A stretch of 64,000 bases of DNA from Sporosarcina sp. BP05 (GTDB lineage Bacteria > Bacillota > Bacilli > Bacillales_A > Planococcaceae): the NCBI RefSeq assembly GCF_014282005.1, contig NZ_JACFTD010000002.1:62001-126000 (forward strand), given 5' to 3'. Shown here piece by piece: positions 1 to 9,179 of this stretch (positions within the stretch are counted from its first letter, which is position 1; each line of letters begins with the position of its first letter). Made by a program: the position numbers and the translations under genes. Under the pieces are notes generated by a model. The model was not told the DNA's origin and did no database searches. It saw nothing but the letters and a program-made list of their open reading frames with translations.

Positions 1-2
1 TA

Positions 3-1214
3 TTTGCTGGCAACGAAGTGAAGAAAGGTCCTTTCGTTGATTGGAATCAAACGATCGTTCAAGCAACGCAAATACTGAAAAAAGTAAAGCTGAAAGTGAC
101 ACCGGAAACACTGATCAGGGAATTAAGTGTAGGAAAACAACAGCTAGTTGAAATTGCCAAAGCATTAAGTAAAGATGTGAATTTGCTTATTTTAGATGAG
201 CCGACAGCAGCACTGAATGAAGATGATAGTGAAAATCTATTAAAACTCCTAAAGGAACTAAAAAGCCAAGGGATTAGCTGCATTATGATTTCCCATAAGC
301 TGAAGGAAGTTATCGAGATAGCGGATAAAGTAACGATTTTACGGGACGGAAAGACGATTTGTACGCTAGATGCAAGTAAAGGGGAAGTAGCGGAAAATGT
401 CATTATCAAAAACATGGTAGGGCGTGAAATTGAAGACATTTACCCAAAACATCCAGATAAGAAAATTGGGGATACGGTCCTTAAGTTGGCTAATTGGTCT
501 GCGTATGACACGCAATTAGGAAGAAATGTTGTGAAAAACATCGATCTTCACGTGAAAAAAGGCGAAATTATTGGTATCGCCGGTCTGATGGGGTCCGGTC
601 GTACAGAGCTTGCCCTTAGCATTTTTGGGAATCCGAAAAACTATAAACTACATGGGAATCTGGAAATTCAAGGGGAACCAAAAGTGCTGAAGCATACAAG
701 TGATGCGATTAAGGCTGGTATTGCGTATGTGACAGAGGATCGAAAAGGAGACGGATTATTTTTATTGCAGGATATTAAGAGCAATGTCTCGGCAGCACAT
801 CTAAAAGGTATTTCGACGAAGGGTATTCTCAATTTAAATGAAGAAGTGAAGGTCGGAAAAGAGTACAAAGACTCGTTGTATATTAAAGCGAGTTCACTAG
901 AGCAAATAGTTGGCAAACTGAGTGGTGGAAATCAGCAAAAAGTATCGCTCGGGAAATGGTTGTTTACTGGACCTAAGATCTTGATTTTAGATGAACCAAC
1001 AAGAGGAATTGATGTTGGGGCGAAATTTGAAATTTATACGATTATGAATCAGCTGATTGACGAAGGTATGAGTATTATTATGATTTCCTCTGAACTTGGT
1101 GAGGTACTAGGGATGAGTGATCGTATCTATGTTATGGCAAACGGTGCCATCAAAGGAGAATTGACGATGAAGGAAGCGACACAAGAAACAATTATGGAAC
1201 TTGCGACGCAATAG
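3..1214 (+). CDS. Sugar ABC transporter ATP-binding protein (XylG/MglA family), 5'-truncated by window edge
   Basis: Double-domain ATPase that would power uptake of a monosaccharide, probably xylose, at the inner face of the membrane. The reading frame is open to the left edge and the first visible residues (FAGNE) fit the middle of the first domain, so roughly 100 N-terminal residues including the first Walker A lie outside. Visible are a first signature motif (LSVGKQQLVEIAKAL) and Walker B (LLILDEPTAAL), then the second domain with its atypical P-loop (GLMGSGRTEL), signature (LSGGNQQKVSLGKWL) and Walker B (ILILDEPTRGIDVG). The degenerate second P-loop is usual in this family. The permease follows 11 bp later. 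The family is certain; the xylose assignment is inferred from the XylF-like gene downstream. Confidence 0.93.
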   Translation, partial: FAGNEVKKGPFVDWNQTIVQATQILKKVKLKVTPETLIRELSVGKQQLVEIAKALSKDVNLLILDEPTAALNEDDSENLLKLLKELKSQGISCIMISHKLKEVIEIADKVTILRDGKTICTLDASKGEVAENVIIKNMVGREIEDIYPKHPDKKIGDTVLKLANWSAYDTQLGRNVVKNIDLHVKKGEIIGIAGLMGSGRTELALSIFGNPKNYKLHGNLEIQGEPKVLKHTSDAIKAGIAYVTEDRKGDGLFLLQDIKSNVSAAHLKGISTKGILNLNEEVKVGKEYKDSLYIKASSLEQIVGKLSGGNQQKVSLGKWLFTGPKILILDEPTRGIDVGAKFEIYTIMNQLIDEGMSIIMISSELGEVLGMSDRIYVMANGAIKGELTMKEATQETIMELATQ

Positions 1215-1225
1215 GGGGGATAAAG

Positions 1226-2401
1226 ATGGAATTTTATAAAGAAACTAAAGCGCTCGTCAAAGCCAATATTCGAGATTACGGGATGTATATTGCGTTAATC
1301 GTTATTTTGTTAACATTTACGATTATGACGAACGGCTTGTTTATGTCGTCTCGAAACATTAGTAACTTACTAGATTCTGCCGGTTATATTGCGGTTTTGG
1401 CAGTTGGGATGACCCTAGTTATCGTCATTCGTCATATTGACTTATCGGTTGGCTTTTTAGCGGGATTTTTAGGTGCAATTACAGCTATTTTCTTGACACA
1501 AATGGGCATATCGGTATGGATCACTATTCCAGTAATTTTACTATTAGGTGCCATTATTGGATTATTTAACGGGATATTAGTAGCTAAAATTGGAATTCCA
1601 TCATTTGTTGCTACGTTGGCAGGGATGTTGATTTTCCGCGGTGCGCTCCTTCAGGTCACAGAAAAAACGGGAACGATTATTGTTAGGGATGAACAATTCA
1701 ATGCGATTGGAAATGGATTTATTCCATCGATTATGCAAATTAATGGCTTGCATCTACTGACGTTATTAGTAGGATTCGTCGGAGTTCTATTTTATATTTA
1801 CAATGAAATCTCCAATCGTCGCAACAAATTGACGTATGGCTTTGATGTAATGTCTAAGGGAATCTTTAGCGTAAAGCTTGTTTTAATATCAGCAATTATT
1901 GCTTACATTACTTGGATTTTAGCTGGCTATAACGGATTTTCTTGGACGGTTGTCATTATAATAATCGTTGTCCTAATTTATCACTTCTTAACGACTAAAA
2001 CAGTACTTGGTCGTCACATTTATGCAGTCGGTAGTAATCCGGAGGCCGCGCATTTAAGTGGGATCAATGTACAAAAGATTACATATATCGTCTTCGGTTC
2101 CATGGGCATGCTCGCGGCGTTATCTGGAATTCTATTTACATCTCGACTCCAATCGGCAACGACCACAGCTGGAACTCTCTTTGAGCTTGATGCGATTGCG
2201 GCGGCATATGTGGGGGGAGTATCTTCTGCAGGTGGTGTCGGTAAAGTTACAGGTGCTATTATTGGTGCCATCGTGATGGCCTCGTTATCGAGTGGGATGA
2301 ACTTACTTGGTGTCGGAATTTCCTATCAATATATGATCCGCGGTGGTGTTTTAGCTGGAGCAGTAATCTTTGACGTTATGACACGTAAGCAACGGGCTTA
2401 A
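1226..2401 (+). CDS. Sugar ABC transporter permease (XylH/GguB-like)
   Basis: Integral membrane subunit of about 390 residues, the length typical of XylH/GguB permeases and longer than RbsC. About ten hydrophobic segments are visible, with the conserved block around GMTLVIVIRHIDLSVG near residue 65 and a C-terminal GGV/GxG-rich stretch. It starts at an ATG behind a strong AGGGGGG ribosome binding site and directly follows the ATPase, so the two form one transcript. A stem-loop lies just after the stop codon. The substrate is inferred, not shown. Confidence 0.92.
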   Translation: MEFYKETKALVKANIRDYGMYIALIVILLTFTIMTNGLFMSSRNISNLLDSAGYIAVLAVGMTLVIVIRHIDLSVGFLAGFLGAITAIFLTQMGISVWITIPVILLLGAIIGLFNGILVAKIGIPSFVATLAGMLIFRGALLQVTEKTGTIIVRDEQFNAIGNGFIPSIMQINGLHLLTLLVGFVGVLFYIYNEISNRRNKLTYGFDVMSKGIFSVKLVLISAIIAYITWILAGYNGFSWTVVIIIIVVLIYHFLTTKTVLGRHIYAVGSNPEAAHLSGINVQKITYIVFGSMGMLAALSGILFTSRLQSATTTAGTLFELDAIAAAYVGGVSSAGGVGKVTGAIIGAIVMASLSSGMNLLGVGISYQYMIRGGVLAGAVIFDVMTRKQRA

Positions 2402-2421
2402 AAGAGAATAGCAGCATAACT

Positions 2422-2445
2422 AGGCATCCTATTTGTAGGGTGCCT
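2422..2445 (+). terminator. Stem-loop after the sugar permease gene
   Basis: A 10-bp stem (AGGCATCCTA with TAGGGTGCCT) and a TTTG loop lie 20 bp after the permease stop. The T-run behind it is weak, so it may only attenuate transcription into the sensor operon. Confidence 0.55.
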
Positions 2446-2523
2446 GATGTATTTGTAAGTCATTGTTAATTCCTTGACAGGTGATAAGATGATAGGAACA
2501 GGCTTAAGGAAAGGGTAAGGAAT

Positions 2524-3504
2524 ATGCGGAAAAAATTTGTATTTATACTTGTCGTACTCATTATGATTTTTAGCTATTTGACTATTGCGTCCGCAACTAA
2601 GGCGCTTCGTTCAACTAGTGATAGGCCTGCTAACCTTCCCTTTGTCTCGGACACTATTCGTCTTGTACTCATTACGCAAGAGCTTGATACTCCATTTTGG
2701 AATAAGGTCGGCCAGGGGGCATTGAAGCAGGCACAAAAAGAAAACGTGCAGCTTGAAGTGTGGGGAAGCTATGGCAACAACCAAGATGATTTTTTGAAGA
2801 CAATGGAGGTTGCGATTCATTCAAAGGTGGATGGAATTATCGTACAGGGCCTAGATAACGAAGAATTTAAAGAGCTGACAAAGGTTAAGGCAGCTTTTTA
2901 TGGGATTCCTGTCATTACCGTCGCGAATGATGTGCCAGTGGAAGAGAGCTTGCGAAAAACATATGTTGGTTCAGATCAGTTTGAGGCAGGAGAAATGGTT
3001 GCTCGGCAATTGATAAAAGAAATGGGCACGACAGGAGAAGTGATTATTCTTGGTGATCAAGAGCAAGCGTATTATCAAAAAGAACGTCTAGCTGGTATTG
3101 AGGATGTATTAAGTAAGTACCCAGACATTGAAATGATTATTAGAGGGACGGCAGATGCAAAGGAACAAGTAATGGCGACGACACAACAGTTGATGAATGA
3201 AGTGCCGCGAGCTTCTGCATTTATAGCCATCAATGCAAATTATGCAGGGCCGATGATTCAAGAAATCGGAAGACGCACTCAAGTAGAGCCGTATTATATT
3301 TATACCTTCGATGATGGGGTTGGGTCAACTGCCCTCTTAGAGCAAGGCATGCTCGATGGGATTTTGGCGCAAAAGCCAGAAGAGATGGGCAGTGAAAGTG
3401 TGAAGCGGTTGATGCAATGGATTTCAGGCGAGACTGTCCCGCTCGATTCAAATGGTTATCTCACCGAAACACGCATGGTTAAGGCGGAAGGTGAAGAACC
3501 ATGA
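2524..3504 (+). CDS. Membrane-anchored sugar-binding protein, likely sensor partner (XylFII-like)
   Basis: Periplasmic-binding-protein fold (type I, RbsB/LacI-like) of 326 residues. One hydrophobic N-terminal segment (residues 5-25) has no lipobox cysteine, so the protein is probably tethered outside the membrane. The domain opens with IRLVLITQELDTPFWNKVGQG and contains the typical DGIIVQG and YVGSDQFEAGEM stretches. The stop codon overlaps the start of the histidine kinase. Binding proteins placed before LytS/YesM kinases act as ligand receptors for the kinase, as known for XylFII-LytS in Clostridium beijerinckii; the same job is inferred here. It could instead be a second transporter-associated binding protein. 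Confidence 0.85.
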   Translation: MRKKFVFILVVLIMIFSYLTIASATKALRSTSDRPANLPFVSDTIRLVLITQELDTPFWNKVGQGALKQAQKENVQLEVWGSYGNNQDDFLKTMEVAIHSKVDGIIVQGLDNEEFKELTKVKAAFYGIPVITVANDVPVEESLRKTYVGSDQFEAGEMVARQLIKEMGTTGEVIILGDQEQAYYQKERLAGIEDVLSKYPDIEMIIRGTADAKEQVMATTQQLMNEVPRASAFIAINANYAGPMIQEIGRRTQVEPYYIYTFDDGVGSTALLEQGMLDGILAQKPEEMGSESVKRLMQWISGETVPLDSNGYLTETRMVKAEGEEP

Positions 3505-4964
3505 TGACGATTCAAAAAAAAATATGGATACTCGTTTCCGTTGTGTTGCTGATTATGGGGATTATTTGGCTGGCGCTTACACACTATAATCAGAAGACCC
3601 AGGAACAATCCAATGATATTTTACAGCGCTATTTGCGGATGAATGAAGTGACAACTGCTAGCCAACAAATAATTACCAATTTAAATAACTATTTGCTCGA
3701 GCCAACAGCTAATCATAAACAACAGATAGAGAAAAGCATAGTCGTAATTGAAGCGGTGCAACAGGATGTAACAGAGCTGCGAAACGTGGAAAATGCATTT
3801 TCAGTAACTAATTATATTCATTTAATCGATAGCCTTATCGAGACGGCGAATCGCTCCGTTATGTTTTCAGAAAAGCACGAAATAGAAGGGTCGACCAATG
3901 AATTTAATGAAGCAAATCGCATTTCTATGTACATATCTGAAATGACCTTGACGATTCTAGACCGAGAGTTGAAGACCTCTAACCGGTTTTATCGAGGTAT
4001 TATCAAGCAGTCGGAGGAGTTGAAAAAACTAGGAATCTGGCTATTGCTATTGATTACTGTCGTGTTACTTTTGGCTACCTACTGGTTTTCACTTAGTATT
4101 ACGCGGCCGATTCATCAGCTCACGAAAGCCGCTAACGCATTGTCTCAAGGTCGTTTTAATCAACAGATTGAAGTGAAATCCAATGATGAGATTGCCTTTT
4201 TAGCACAGACCTTTGATGAGATGCGGATAAATATTAATGATTTAATAGTAGAAATCCAACAAAAGGCTCAGCTCGAGCATGAGCTTCAGCAAAGTAAGTT
4301 GTTGTTGAAGGAGAGTCAATTTAGAAGCTTGCAGAATCAGATAAATCCACATTTCTTATTCAACACGTTGAACACATTGTCGAAAAAGGCGTATTTAGAT
4401 GGTGCGGAGGAGACGAGCGATCTTATAGTTAGTGTAGCAGGCTTGTTACGCTATAATTTGAAGCGGATTGACCGCTCTGTGACGTTGTTTGAAGAAGTGG
4501 TTGTTTTGAATCAGTATATGGAAATCCAAAAGGCACGTTTTACGGACCGTTTACAATTTAAGTCTGACATCGACAAATCTTGCTTAGATGTGAAAATTCC
4601 GGGACTTACCCTTCAGCCCATTATTGAAAATGCAGTAATCCATGCTATTGAGCCGGAGCAGGATGGGGGCACTATTTGGTTCAGGATCAAGAAGGATGGT
4701 CCATGGGTCATCATTGAAATCGAGGATAGTGGACAAGGGATGTCCCGAGAGAAAATGGAACAGCTGCTGAAGGGGCACATCGTACCAATCGAAGGACATT
4801 CTACAGGAATAGGCTTTCAAAATGTGGTGAAAAGATTGCATTTATTTTATGGAATCGAGGATTTGGTCACGATTGATAGTAGTGAAGGTCGGGGGACAAA
4901 GGTGGTCATACAAATTCCGAGTGCAAGGGAAGAGGGGAATGATGATGAAGCTTCTTATCGTTGA
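3501..4964 (+). CDS. Sensor histidine kinase, LytS/YesM type
   Basis: Membrane kinase of 487 residues. Two transmembrane segments (about residues 8-26 and 175-195) flank an extracytoplasmic helical region of about 150 residues. A HAMP linker (SITRPIHQLTKAANALSQGRF) follows, then the His_kinase block QNQINPHFLFN with the phospho-acceptor at His284, and a GHKL ATPase domain with IIENAVIHAI, DSGQGM and GIGFQN. It overlaps the binding-protein gene by 4 bp and the regulator by about 20 bp, which suggests translational coupling. It probably reads the sugar-bound state of the preceding protein and phosphorylates the next gene product. Confidence 0.94.
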   Translation: MMTIQKKIWILVSVVLLIMGIIWLALTHYNQKTQEQSNDILQRYLRMNEVTTASQQIITNLNNYLLEPTANHKQQIEKSIVVIEAVQQDVTELRNVENAFSVTNYIHLIDSLIETANRSVMFSEKHEIEGSTNEFNEANRISMYISEMTLTILDRELKTSNRFYRGIIKQSEELKKLGIWLLLLITVVLLLATYWFSLSITRPIHQLTKAANALSQGRFNQQIEVKSNDEIAFLAQTFDEMRININDLIVEIQQKAQLEHELQQSKLLLKESQFRSLQNQINPHFLFNTLNTLSKKAYLDGAEETSDLIVSVAGLLRYNLKRIDRSVTLFEEVVVLNQYMEIQKARFTDRLQFKSDIDKSCLDVKIPGLTLQPIIENAVIHAIEPEQDGGTIWFRIKKDGPWVIIEIEDSGQGMSREKMEQLLKGHIVPIEGHSTGIGFQNVVKRLHLFYGIEDLVTIDSSEGRGTKVVIQIPSAREEGNDDEASYR

Positions 4965-6489
4965 TGATGAGCCGATTGAGCGAGAAGGTATGCAGGCAAT
5001 CTTACAAAAAGCGTTCCCTGAACTTACCATTTACCAAGCGAGAAATGGGGAGGTAGCAGTAGAATTAGCAGATACGATTCAACCGGATTTGGTCTTAATG
5101 GATATTAAGATGCCTGGCATGACAGGGCTTGAAGCCATAGAAAAGATACAAGATGAGCATTCTACTATCAAATTTGTGATGGTGACGGCCTTTGATATGT
5201 TCGATTATGCGAGACAAGCGCTCAAGCTCGGCGTGAAGGACTACTTGCTGAAACCTAGTAGAGCAAGTGAGATTGTTGCAACGGTGGGGAAAGTATTAGA
5301 GGAATGCAGGCTGGAGCGTATTGCAGAGGCTACAAACCAAGTGCAGCATGGAAAGTGGCAAAAGGCGTTGACATTAGTGGAAACAGATATTGTGACACAG
5401 CTATTATTTGACCATGTCCATGAAGTTCATATTGATATGCTCGTTGAGATGCTAGATATTCGCTCTACCCATGAAAAGTTTGTTGTAGTCGTTTTGTTGC
5501 CAGAGGGAGCAGAACACTATTATGTGCGGATCAAGGAAAAGGTGCGTGAAGCCGGAAATGCTTGGGTAGGTGCGTTATATGGACGGCAGCTTCCTATCAT
5601 TGTGTTTCGTGATCAAAAGAAGTCCTTTCGTTCGCAAGCAACAACATTAGCCAAAGCAATTTTATCGTTGGCCAAAGAACAAACGAGCTTAGGCTGGTTT
5701 ATAGGGATTGGTCAAGTTTGCGAGCCATTAGACGAGATTCGTCAGTCGTACCAAGAAGCGCTTATTGCGACCATGGATACAACGCTAGTGGTCAAGAGTC
5801 GATTTTACGCCGACGCTCCAGCTCTTAGTCTAGAGACAGATAATCAGGTTATCAAGCGGCAGCAGAAAGACTTTTTTGACCAAATTCGTTTAGGGGACTG
5901 GGTATCCATTCGTTCTGGTATATTGGATTTGATTCAACAGCATGAGAACGAGGGGAATTCACTTATTTACACGCAGCAGCGAATGCTTGAGTTGCTTTGG
6001 ATTGCGAACCGAGTGATGGATGAAATGGGAATGGAAGCGAATGCACCGTTTTTTTCGTTTCAAGCACAGGACTACCGTCAATTACGGACAGAGACGCTCC
6101 TGCTACTCGAGCGAATGAATGCTATCTACGAGGCGCATTACGAACGAGTCGAGGCTGATAAGATACATCAAATTAAACAATTTATCAGTGAGCATTCACA
6201 TAAGGAAATTTCACTGAATATTCTTGCAGAAAAGGTTGATTTAAGCCCGATTTATATTAGTAAGATGTTCAAGGAGAAGTTGGGCATTAACTACATCGAT
6301 TTTTTGACGGAGTGCCGAATTGAGAAAGCAAAGAAGCTTTTGAATGATCTAGAGTTAAGCCTAAAAGAAATTACGTTTGAGGTCGGTTATCATGAGCCAA
6401 ATTATTTCAGCAAGGTGTTCAAGAAAATGTGCGGGGTGTCCCCGAAGGAATACCGAAAAACGTTATTGAGTAAAAAAGTAGAAGTCTGA
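4945..6489 (+). CDS. Response regulator with AraC-type DNA-binding domain (YesN-like)
   Basis: Cytoplasmic transcription factor. An N-terminal receiver domain (KLLIVDDEPIEREGM, phospho-acceptor Asp in LVLMDIKMPG, conserved Lys in KDYLLKPS) is followed by a long linker and a C-terminal double helix-turn-helix of the AraC family (SLNILAEKVDLSPIYISKMFK, then FEVGYHEPNYFSKVFKK). Three ATGs stand in tandem at 4939, 4942 and 4945. The SD AGAGGGG at 4931-4937 best fits the last, which sits inside the 3' end of the kinase gene. The likely targets are the flanking sugar transport genes. Confidence 0.94.
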   Translation: MKLLIVDDEPIEREGMQAILQKAFPELTIYQARNGEVAVELADTIQPDLVLMDIKMPGMTGLEAIEKIQDEHSTIKFVMVTAFDMFDYARQALKLGVKDYLLKPSRASEIVATVGKVLEECRLERIAEATNQVQHGKWQKALTLVETDIVTQLLFDHVHEVHIDMLVEMLDIRSTHEKFVVVVLLPEGAEHYYVRIKEKVREAGNAWVGALYGRQLPIIVFRDQKKSFRSQATTLAKAILSLAKEQTSLGWFIGIGQVCEPLDEIRQSYQEALIATMDTTLVVKSRFYADAPALSLETDNQVIKRQQKDFFDQIRLGDWVSIRSGILDLIQQHENEGNSLIYTQQRMLELLWIANRVMDEMGMEANAPFFSFQAQDYRQLRTETLLLLERMNAIYEAHYERVEADKIHQIKQFISEHSHKEISLNILAEKVDLSPIYISKMFKEKLGINYIDFLTECRIEKAKKLLNDLELSLKEITFEVGYHEPNYFSKVFKKMCGVSPKEYRKTLLSKKVEV

Positions 6490-6503
6490 TAGGGGTGAAG
6501 TGG

Positions 6504-7574
6504 ATGAAACAACTGGCTATTGTCGTGTGGTTTTTGGGGATGACTTTTCTGCTAGTTGCTTGTATAGCTGCGCCGAAGCAGACATTGGAACCCGTTAAGT
6601 CAGAAGAAATAATACCTCTTAGTAAAATCGACAGCCCAATCCGTATTGGATTTTCGATGGATACATTACTTGAAGAACGATGGCTGAGAGACCGTGATTT
6701 GTTTAAGGAGGCGGTCGAAGCACTAGGAGCAGAAATTGAGATTGTCGCCGCCAATGGAGATGATGCGCTTCAGATTTCCCAGGCAGAGGCGCTCATTCAA
6801 AGCGGAATCGACCTCTTGGTAATCGTCCCACATAATGCTGAGGCAACAGCTGCGATTGTGCACAAGGCGCATCTTGCAGGTATCCAAGTAATTGCCTATG
6901 ACAGACTCGTCAAAAATGCGAATCTCGATTTGTATGTTTCTTTTGATAATGAACAAGTGGGTGAAATGCAGGCGAAAGCCATCACTGCTCTCGTACCTAA
7001 GGGGAATTACGTCATTATTGGTGGCGCGATTACCGATAACAATGCACATTTATTGAAAAAAGGTGTGTTCACTGTACTGCGTCCATATATTGAACGAGGT
7101 GATATTAAGATTATCTACGATCAGTGGACGGAGGATTGGACTCCAATGAATGCACAGGCCAATATGGAAGAAGCTCTTCGGACAACGAACAAGCAGATTG
7201 ATGCAGTGATTGCTGCGAATGATGCCACAGCAGGTGGTGCCATTCAAGCACTTGCTGCTGCAGGGCTTGCAGGTCAAGTGCCAGTTGCAGGACAGGATGC
7301 GGATTTGGCAGGAGTGCAGCGAATTGTTACTGGAACACAAACGATGACAGTCTATAAGCCAATAAAAATGCTCACACAAGAAATGGCGAAATTAGCAGTT
7401 GCGATGGCAAAAGGTGAGAAGGTGTCTGCTGAACAGAAAGTTAATAACGGAAAAATTGAAGTTCCTTCTGTGTTACTTACACCAATTGCTGTAAATGAAT
7501 ACAATCTAGAAAGTACGGTGATTTTCGATGGGTTTCATTCATTTAAAGATGTGTATGAAGCAATATCGGAGTAA
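6504..7574 (+). CDS. xylF: XylF-like sugar-binding lipoprotein
   Basis: Solute-binding lipoprotein of about 356 residues. The signal peptide ends in a lipobox (LLVAC), so the mature protein would be lipid-anchored outside the membrane. The core resembles XylF (IRIGFSMDTLLEERW near the start, IDLLVIVPHNAEATAAIV, AYDRLVKNANLDLYVSFDN). The ATG at 6504 is preferred over a GTG at 6495 because AGGGGTG at 6491-6497 is then spaced 6 bp. It follows the response regulator closely and is the last gene of the unit. It would deliver substrate to the ATPase/permease pair upstream; a second binding protein may lie before the window. Confidence 0.88.
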   Translation: MKQLAIVVWFLGMTFLLVACIAAPKQTLEPVKSEEIIPLSKIDSPIRIGFSMDTLLEERWLRDRDLFKEAVEALGAEIEIVAANGDDALQISQAEALIQSGIDLLVIVPHNAEATAAIVHKAHLAGIQVIAYDRLVKNANLDLYVSFDNEQVGEMQAKAITALVPKGNYVIIGGAITDNNAHLLKKGVFTVLRPYIERGDIKIIYDQWTEDWTPMNAQANMEEALRTTNKQIDAVIAANDATAGGAIQALAAAGLAGQVPVAGQDADLAGVQRIVTGTQTMTVYKPIKMLTQEMAKLAVAMAKGEKVSAEQKVNNGKIEVPSVLLTPIAVNEYNLESTVIFDGFHSFKDVYEAISE

Positions 7575-7585
7575 ATCGGATGCCC

Positions 7586-7637
7586 AACACTTAACAAAGA
7601 GACCACTTTTGGTAACTCTTGTTAAGTGTTTATTTGT
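7586..7637 (+). terminator. Terminator of the sugar-sensing operon
   Basis: An inverted repeat of about 15 bp (AACACTTAACAAAGAG at 7586-7601 with CTCTTGTTAAGTGTT at 7616-7630, one bulge) is followed by a short T-rich stretch. Confidence 0.7.
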
Positions 7638-7639
7638 CG

Positions 7640-7668
7640 TTGTAATACGAACATCTATTCTGTATACT
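7640..7668 (+). promoter_or_regulatory. Promoter with LexA-like (SOS) box for the DNA polymerase operon
   Basis: A -35 TTGTAA (7640-7645) and -10 TATACT (7663-7668) are 17 bp apart. Between them CGAACATCTATTCT (7648-7661) matches the left half and part of the right half of the Bacillus LexA/DinR box (CGAAC-N4-GTTCG). LexA bound there would block RNA polymerase, which fits a translesion polymerase operon. The site is recognised by eye only. Confidence 0.55.
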
Positions 7669-7691
7669 AATTACAAGAGGAGGGAACGAAT

Positions 7692-7913
7692 GTGCGTATT
7701 GAGTTGATAAAGTCAATGGAATGGAATCACGTCTTAGATATGATATACATGGCGAAAGACGGTGCAATAAGCAAGCGAAGCATTAAAATACTACAAGTAG
7801 GGGATGTCTCATTTAGGGCTTATTGCTATTTACGAAAATCCAATCGTACATTTAAAATCGACAATATACTTGCACTCGTTCCCATTACTTCAAAAGAGCG
7901 GATTGTTATATGA
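7692..7913 (+). CDS. Small WYL-like protein before a Y-family polymerase
   Basis: A 73-residue protein starting at GTG, 9 bp after AGGAGGG. The end (FRAYCYLRKSNRTFKIDNILAL) resembles the C-terminal strand-rich part of WYL domains, which bind nucleic acid or nucleotide ligands; the helix-turn-helix part of WYL regulators is absent. Its stop overlaps the start of the polymerase gene (ATGA), so the two are co-translated. Small genes at this position are common before uvrX-type polymerases. The function is unknown; a role in DNA-damage response is inferred from context. Confidence 0.72.
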   Translation: MRIELIKSMEWNHVLDMIYMAKDGAISKRSIKILQVGDVSFRAYCYLRKSNRTFKIDNILALVPITSKERIVI

Positions 7914-9169
7914 TGGATTACGGTAAATTTCCAAACCGAAATATCGCTTGTATTGATATGGTGAGTTTTTACGCTAGTTGTATGGCTTCATTGCATAATT
8001 TAGATGTTCAAAAGGTGCCGATTGCGGTCGTTGGGAATCTTGAAAGAAAAGGATCTGTTGTGCTTGCAGCATCGCCTCCAATGAAAAAGCGATTTCGTGT
8101 AAAAACAGGTACACGTATGTATGAAATACCACAGCATCCTGACATCAGGCTATTCAATCCGAAAATGAGCTATTTTCTCGAAATGTCGATGGCTATTACT
8201 CGCCTACTTCATAAATACGTTCCGGCTGAAGCGATTCATGTCTACAGTGTTGATGAAAGCTTTATTGATCTAACTGGCACCGAAAAGTTATGGGGCGATC
8301 CAGCGCAAACCGTTAAAGTTATTCAACAAGAAATAGTTGCGACGCTAGGCTTACCTTCAACGGCTGGTATGGGACCAAACATGTTAATGGCAAAGCTAGC
8401 ACTCGATTTAGAAGCAAAGAATACAGGTTTTGCGAAATGGACCTTTGAGGATGTACCGGAGAAACTATGGCCAGTTTCTCCATTAAGTAAAATGTGGGGG
8501 ATTGGTCGTCAAACGGAAAAAAATCTGAACAATATAGGGATATTTTCGATTGGTGACTTGGCTCATGCCGACTTGCAAAGTCTAGAGAAGAAATTTGGAG
8601 TAATGGGCAACCAGTTATTCCATCATGCATGGGGGATAGACCTCTCTGAGATGGGTGCCCCAATCCTTGAAGGTCAGATTAGTTATGGGAAGAGTCAAAT
8701 TCTTATGCGTGATTATAATTTGCGGGAAGAAGTAAACGTGGTCCTTTTAGAGATATGCGAGGATATCGCCAGAAGGGTAAGAGAAGAATACAAGGCCGGA
8801 CGCACGGTATCCCTCGGTATCGGATATAGTAAAAATGCTTTCGGAGGTGGATTCCGTCGTTCTCGTACTATTGAAGAGGCAACAAATGACACGATGAAAA
8901 TGTACGACGTTTGCAAAGAATTGTTGGATGAAAACTATAACGGTCAAGCCGTTCGGCAAGTATCCGTTTCGATTACGAAGTTAGAAGATGAGCGTTCAAT
9001 GCAATTAAGTTTATTTGACACGAAAAAATGGCAAGTTCGAAAATTGGGTACAACAATGGATACTATTCGTAGCCGGTATGGCACCACCGCTATATTAAGG
9101 GCAGTGTCGCTTACTGATGCAGGAACAGCTATTAAGCGGTCTACATTAGTCGGCGGTCATCAAGGATAG
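7910..9169 (+). CDS. uvrX: Y-family translesion DNA polymerase (UvrX/PolY type)
   Basis: Error-prone DNA polymerase of 419 residues that copies past lesions. The first catalytic Asp is in ACIDMVSFYASC and the second acidic pair in the family signature YSVDESFIDLTG near residue 114. A helix-hairpin-helix region (KMWGIGRQTEKNLNNIGI) follows, then the little-finger domain. A C-terminal QLSLFD matches the beta-clamp-binding motif. Length and the WYL-like/YolD-like neighbours match the SP-beta UvrX and YqjW group rather than housekeeping DinB. Expression under SOS control is inferred from the LexA-like box upstream. Confidence 0.92.
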   Translation: MMDYGKFPNRNIACIDMVSFYASCMASLHNLDVQKVPIAVVGNLERKGSVVLAASPPMKKRFRVKTGTRMYEIPQHPDIRLFNPKMSYFLEMSMAITRLLHKYVPAEAIHVYSVDESFIDLTGTEKLWGDPAQTVKVIQQEIVATLGLPSTAGMGPNMLMAKLALDLEAKNTGFAKWTFEDVPEKLWPVSPLSKMWGIGRQTEKNLNNIGIFSIGDLAHADLQSLEKKFGVMGNQLFHHAWGIDLSEMGAPILEGQISYGKSQILMRDYNLREEVNVVLLEICEDIARRVREEYKAGRTVSLGIGYSKNAFGGGFRRSRTIEEATNDTMKMYDVCKELLDENYNGQAVRQVSVSITKLEDERSMQLSLFDTKKWQVRKLGTTMDTIRSRYGTTAILRAVSLTDAGTAIKRSTLVGGHQG

Positions 9170-9179
9170 GAGGGGTATT

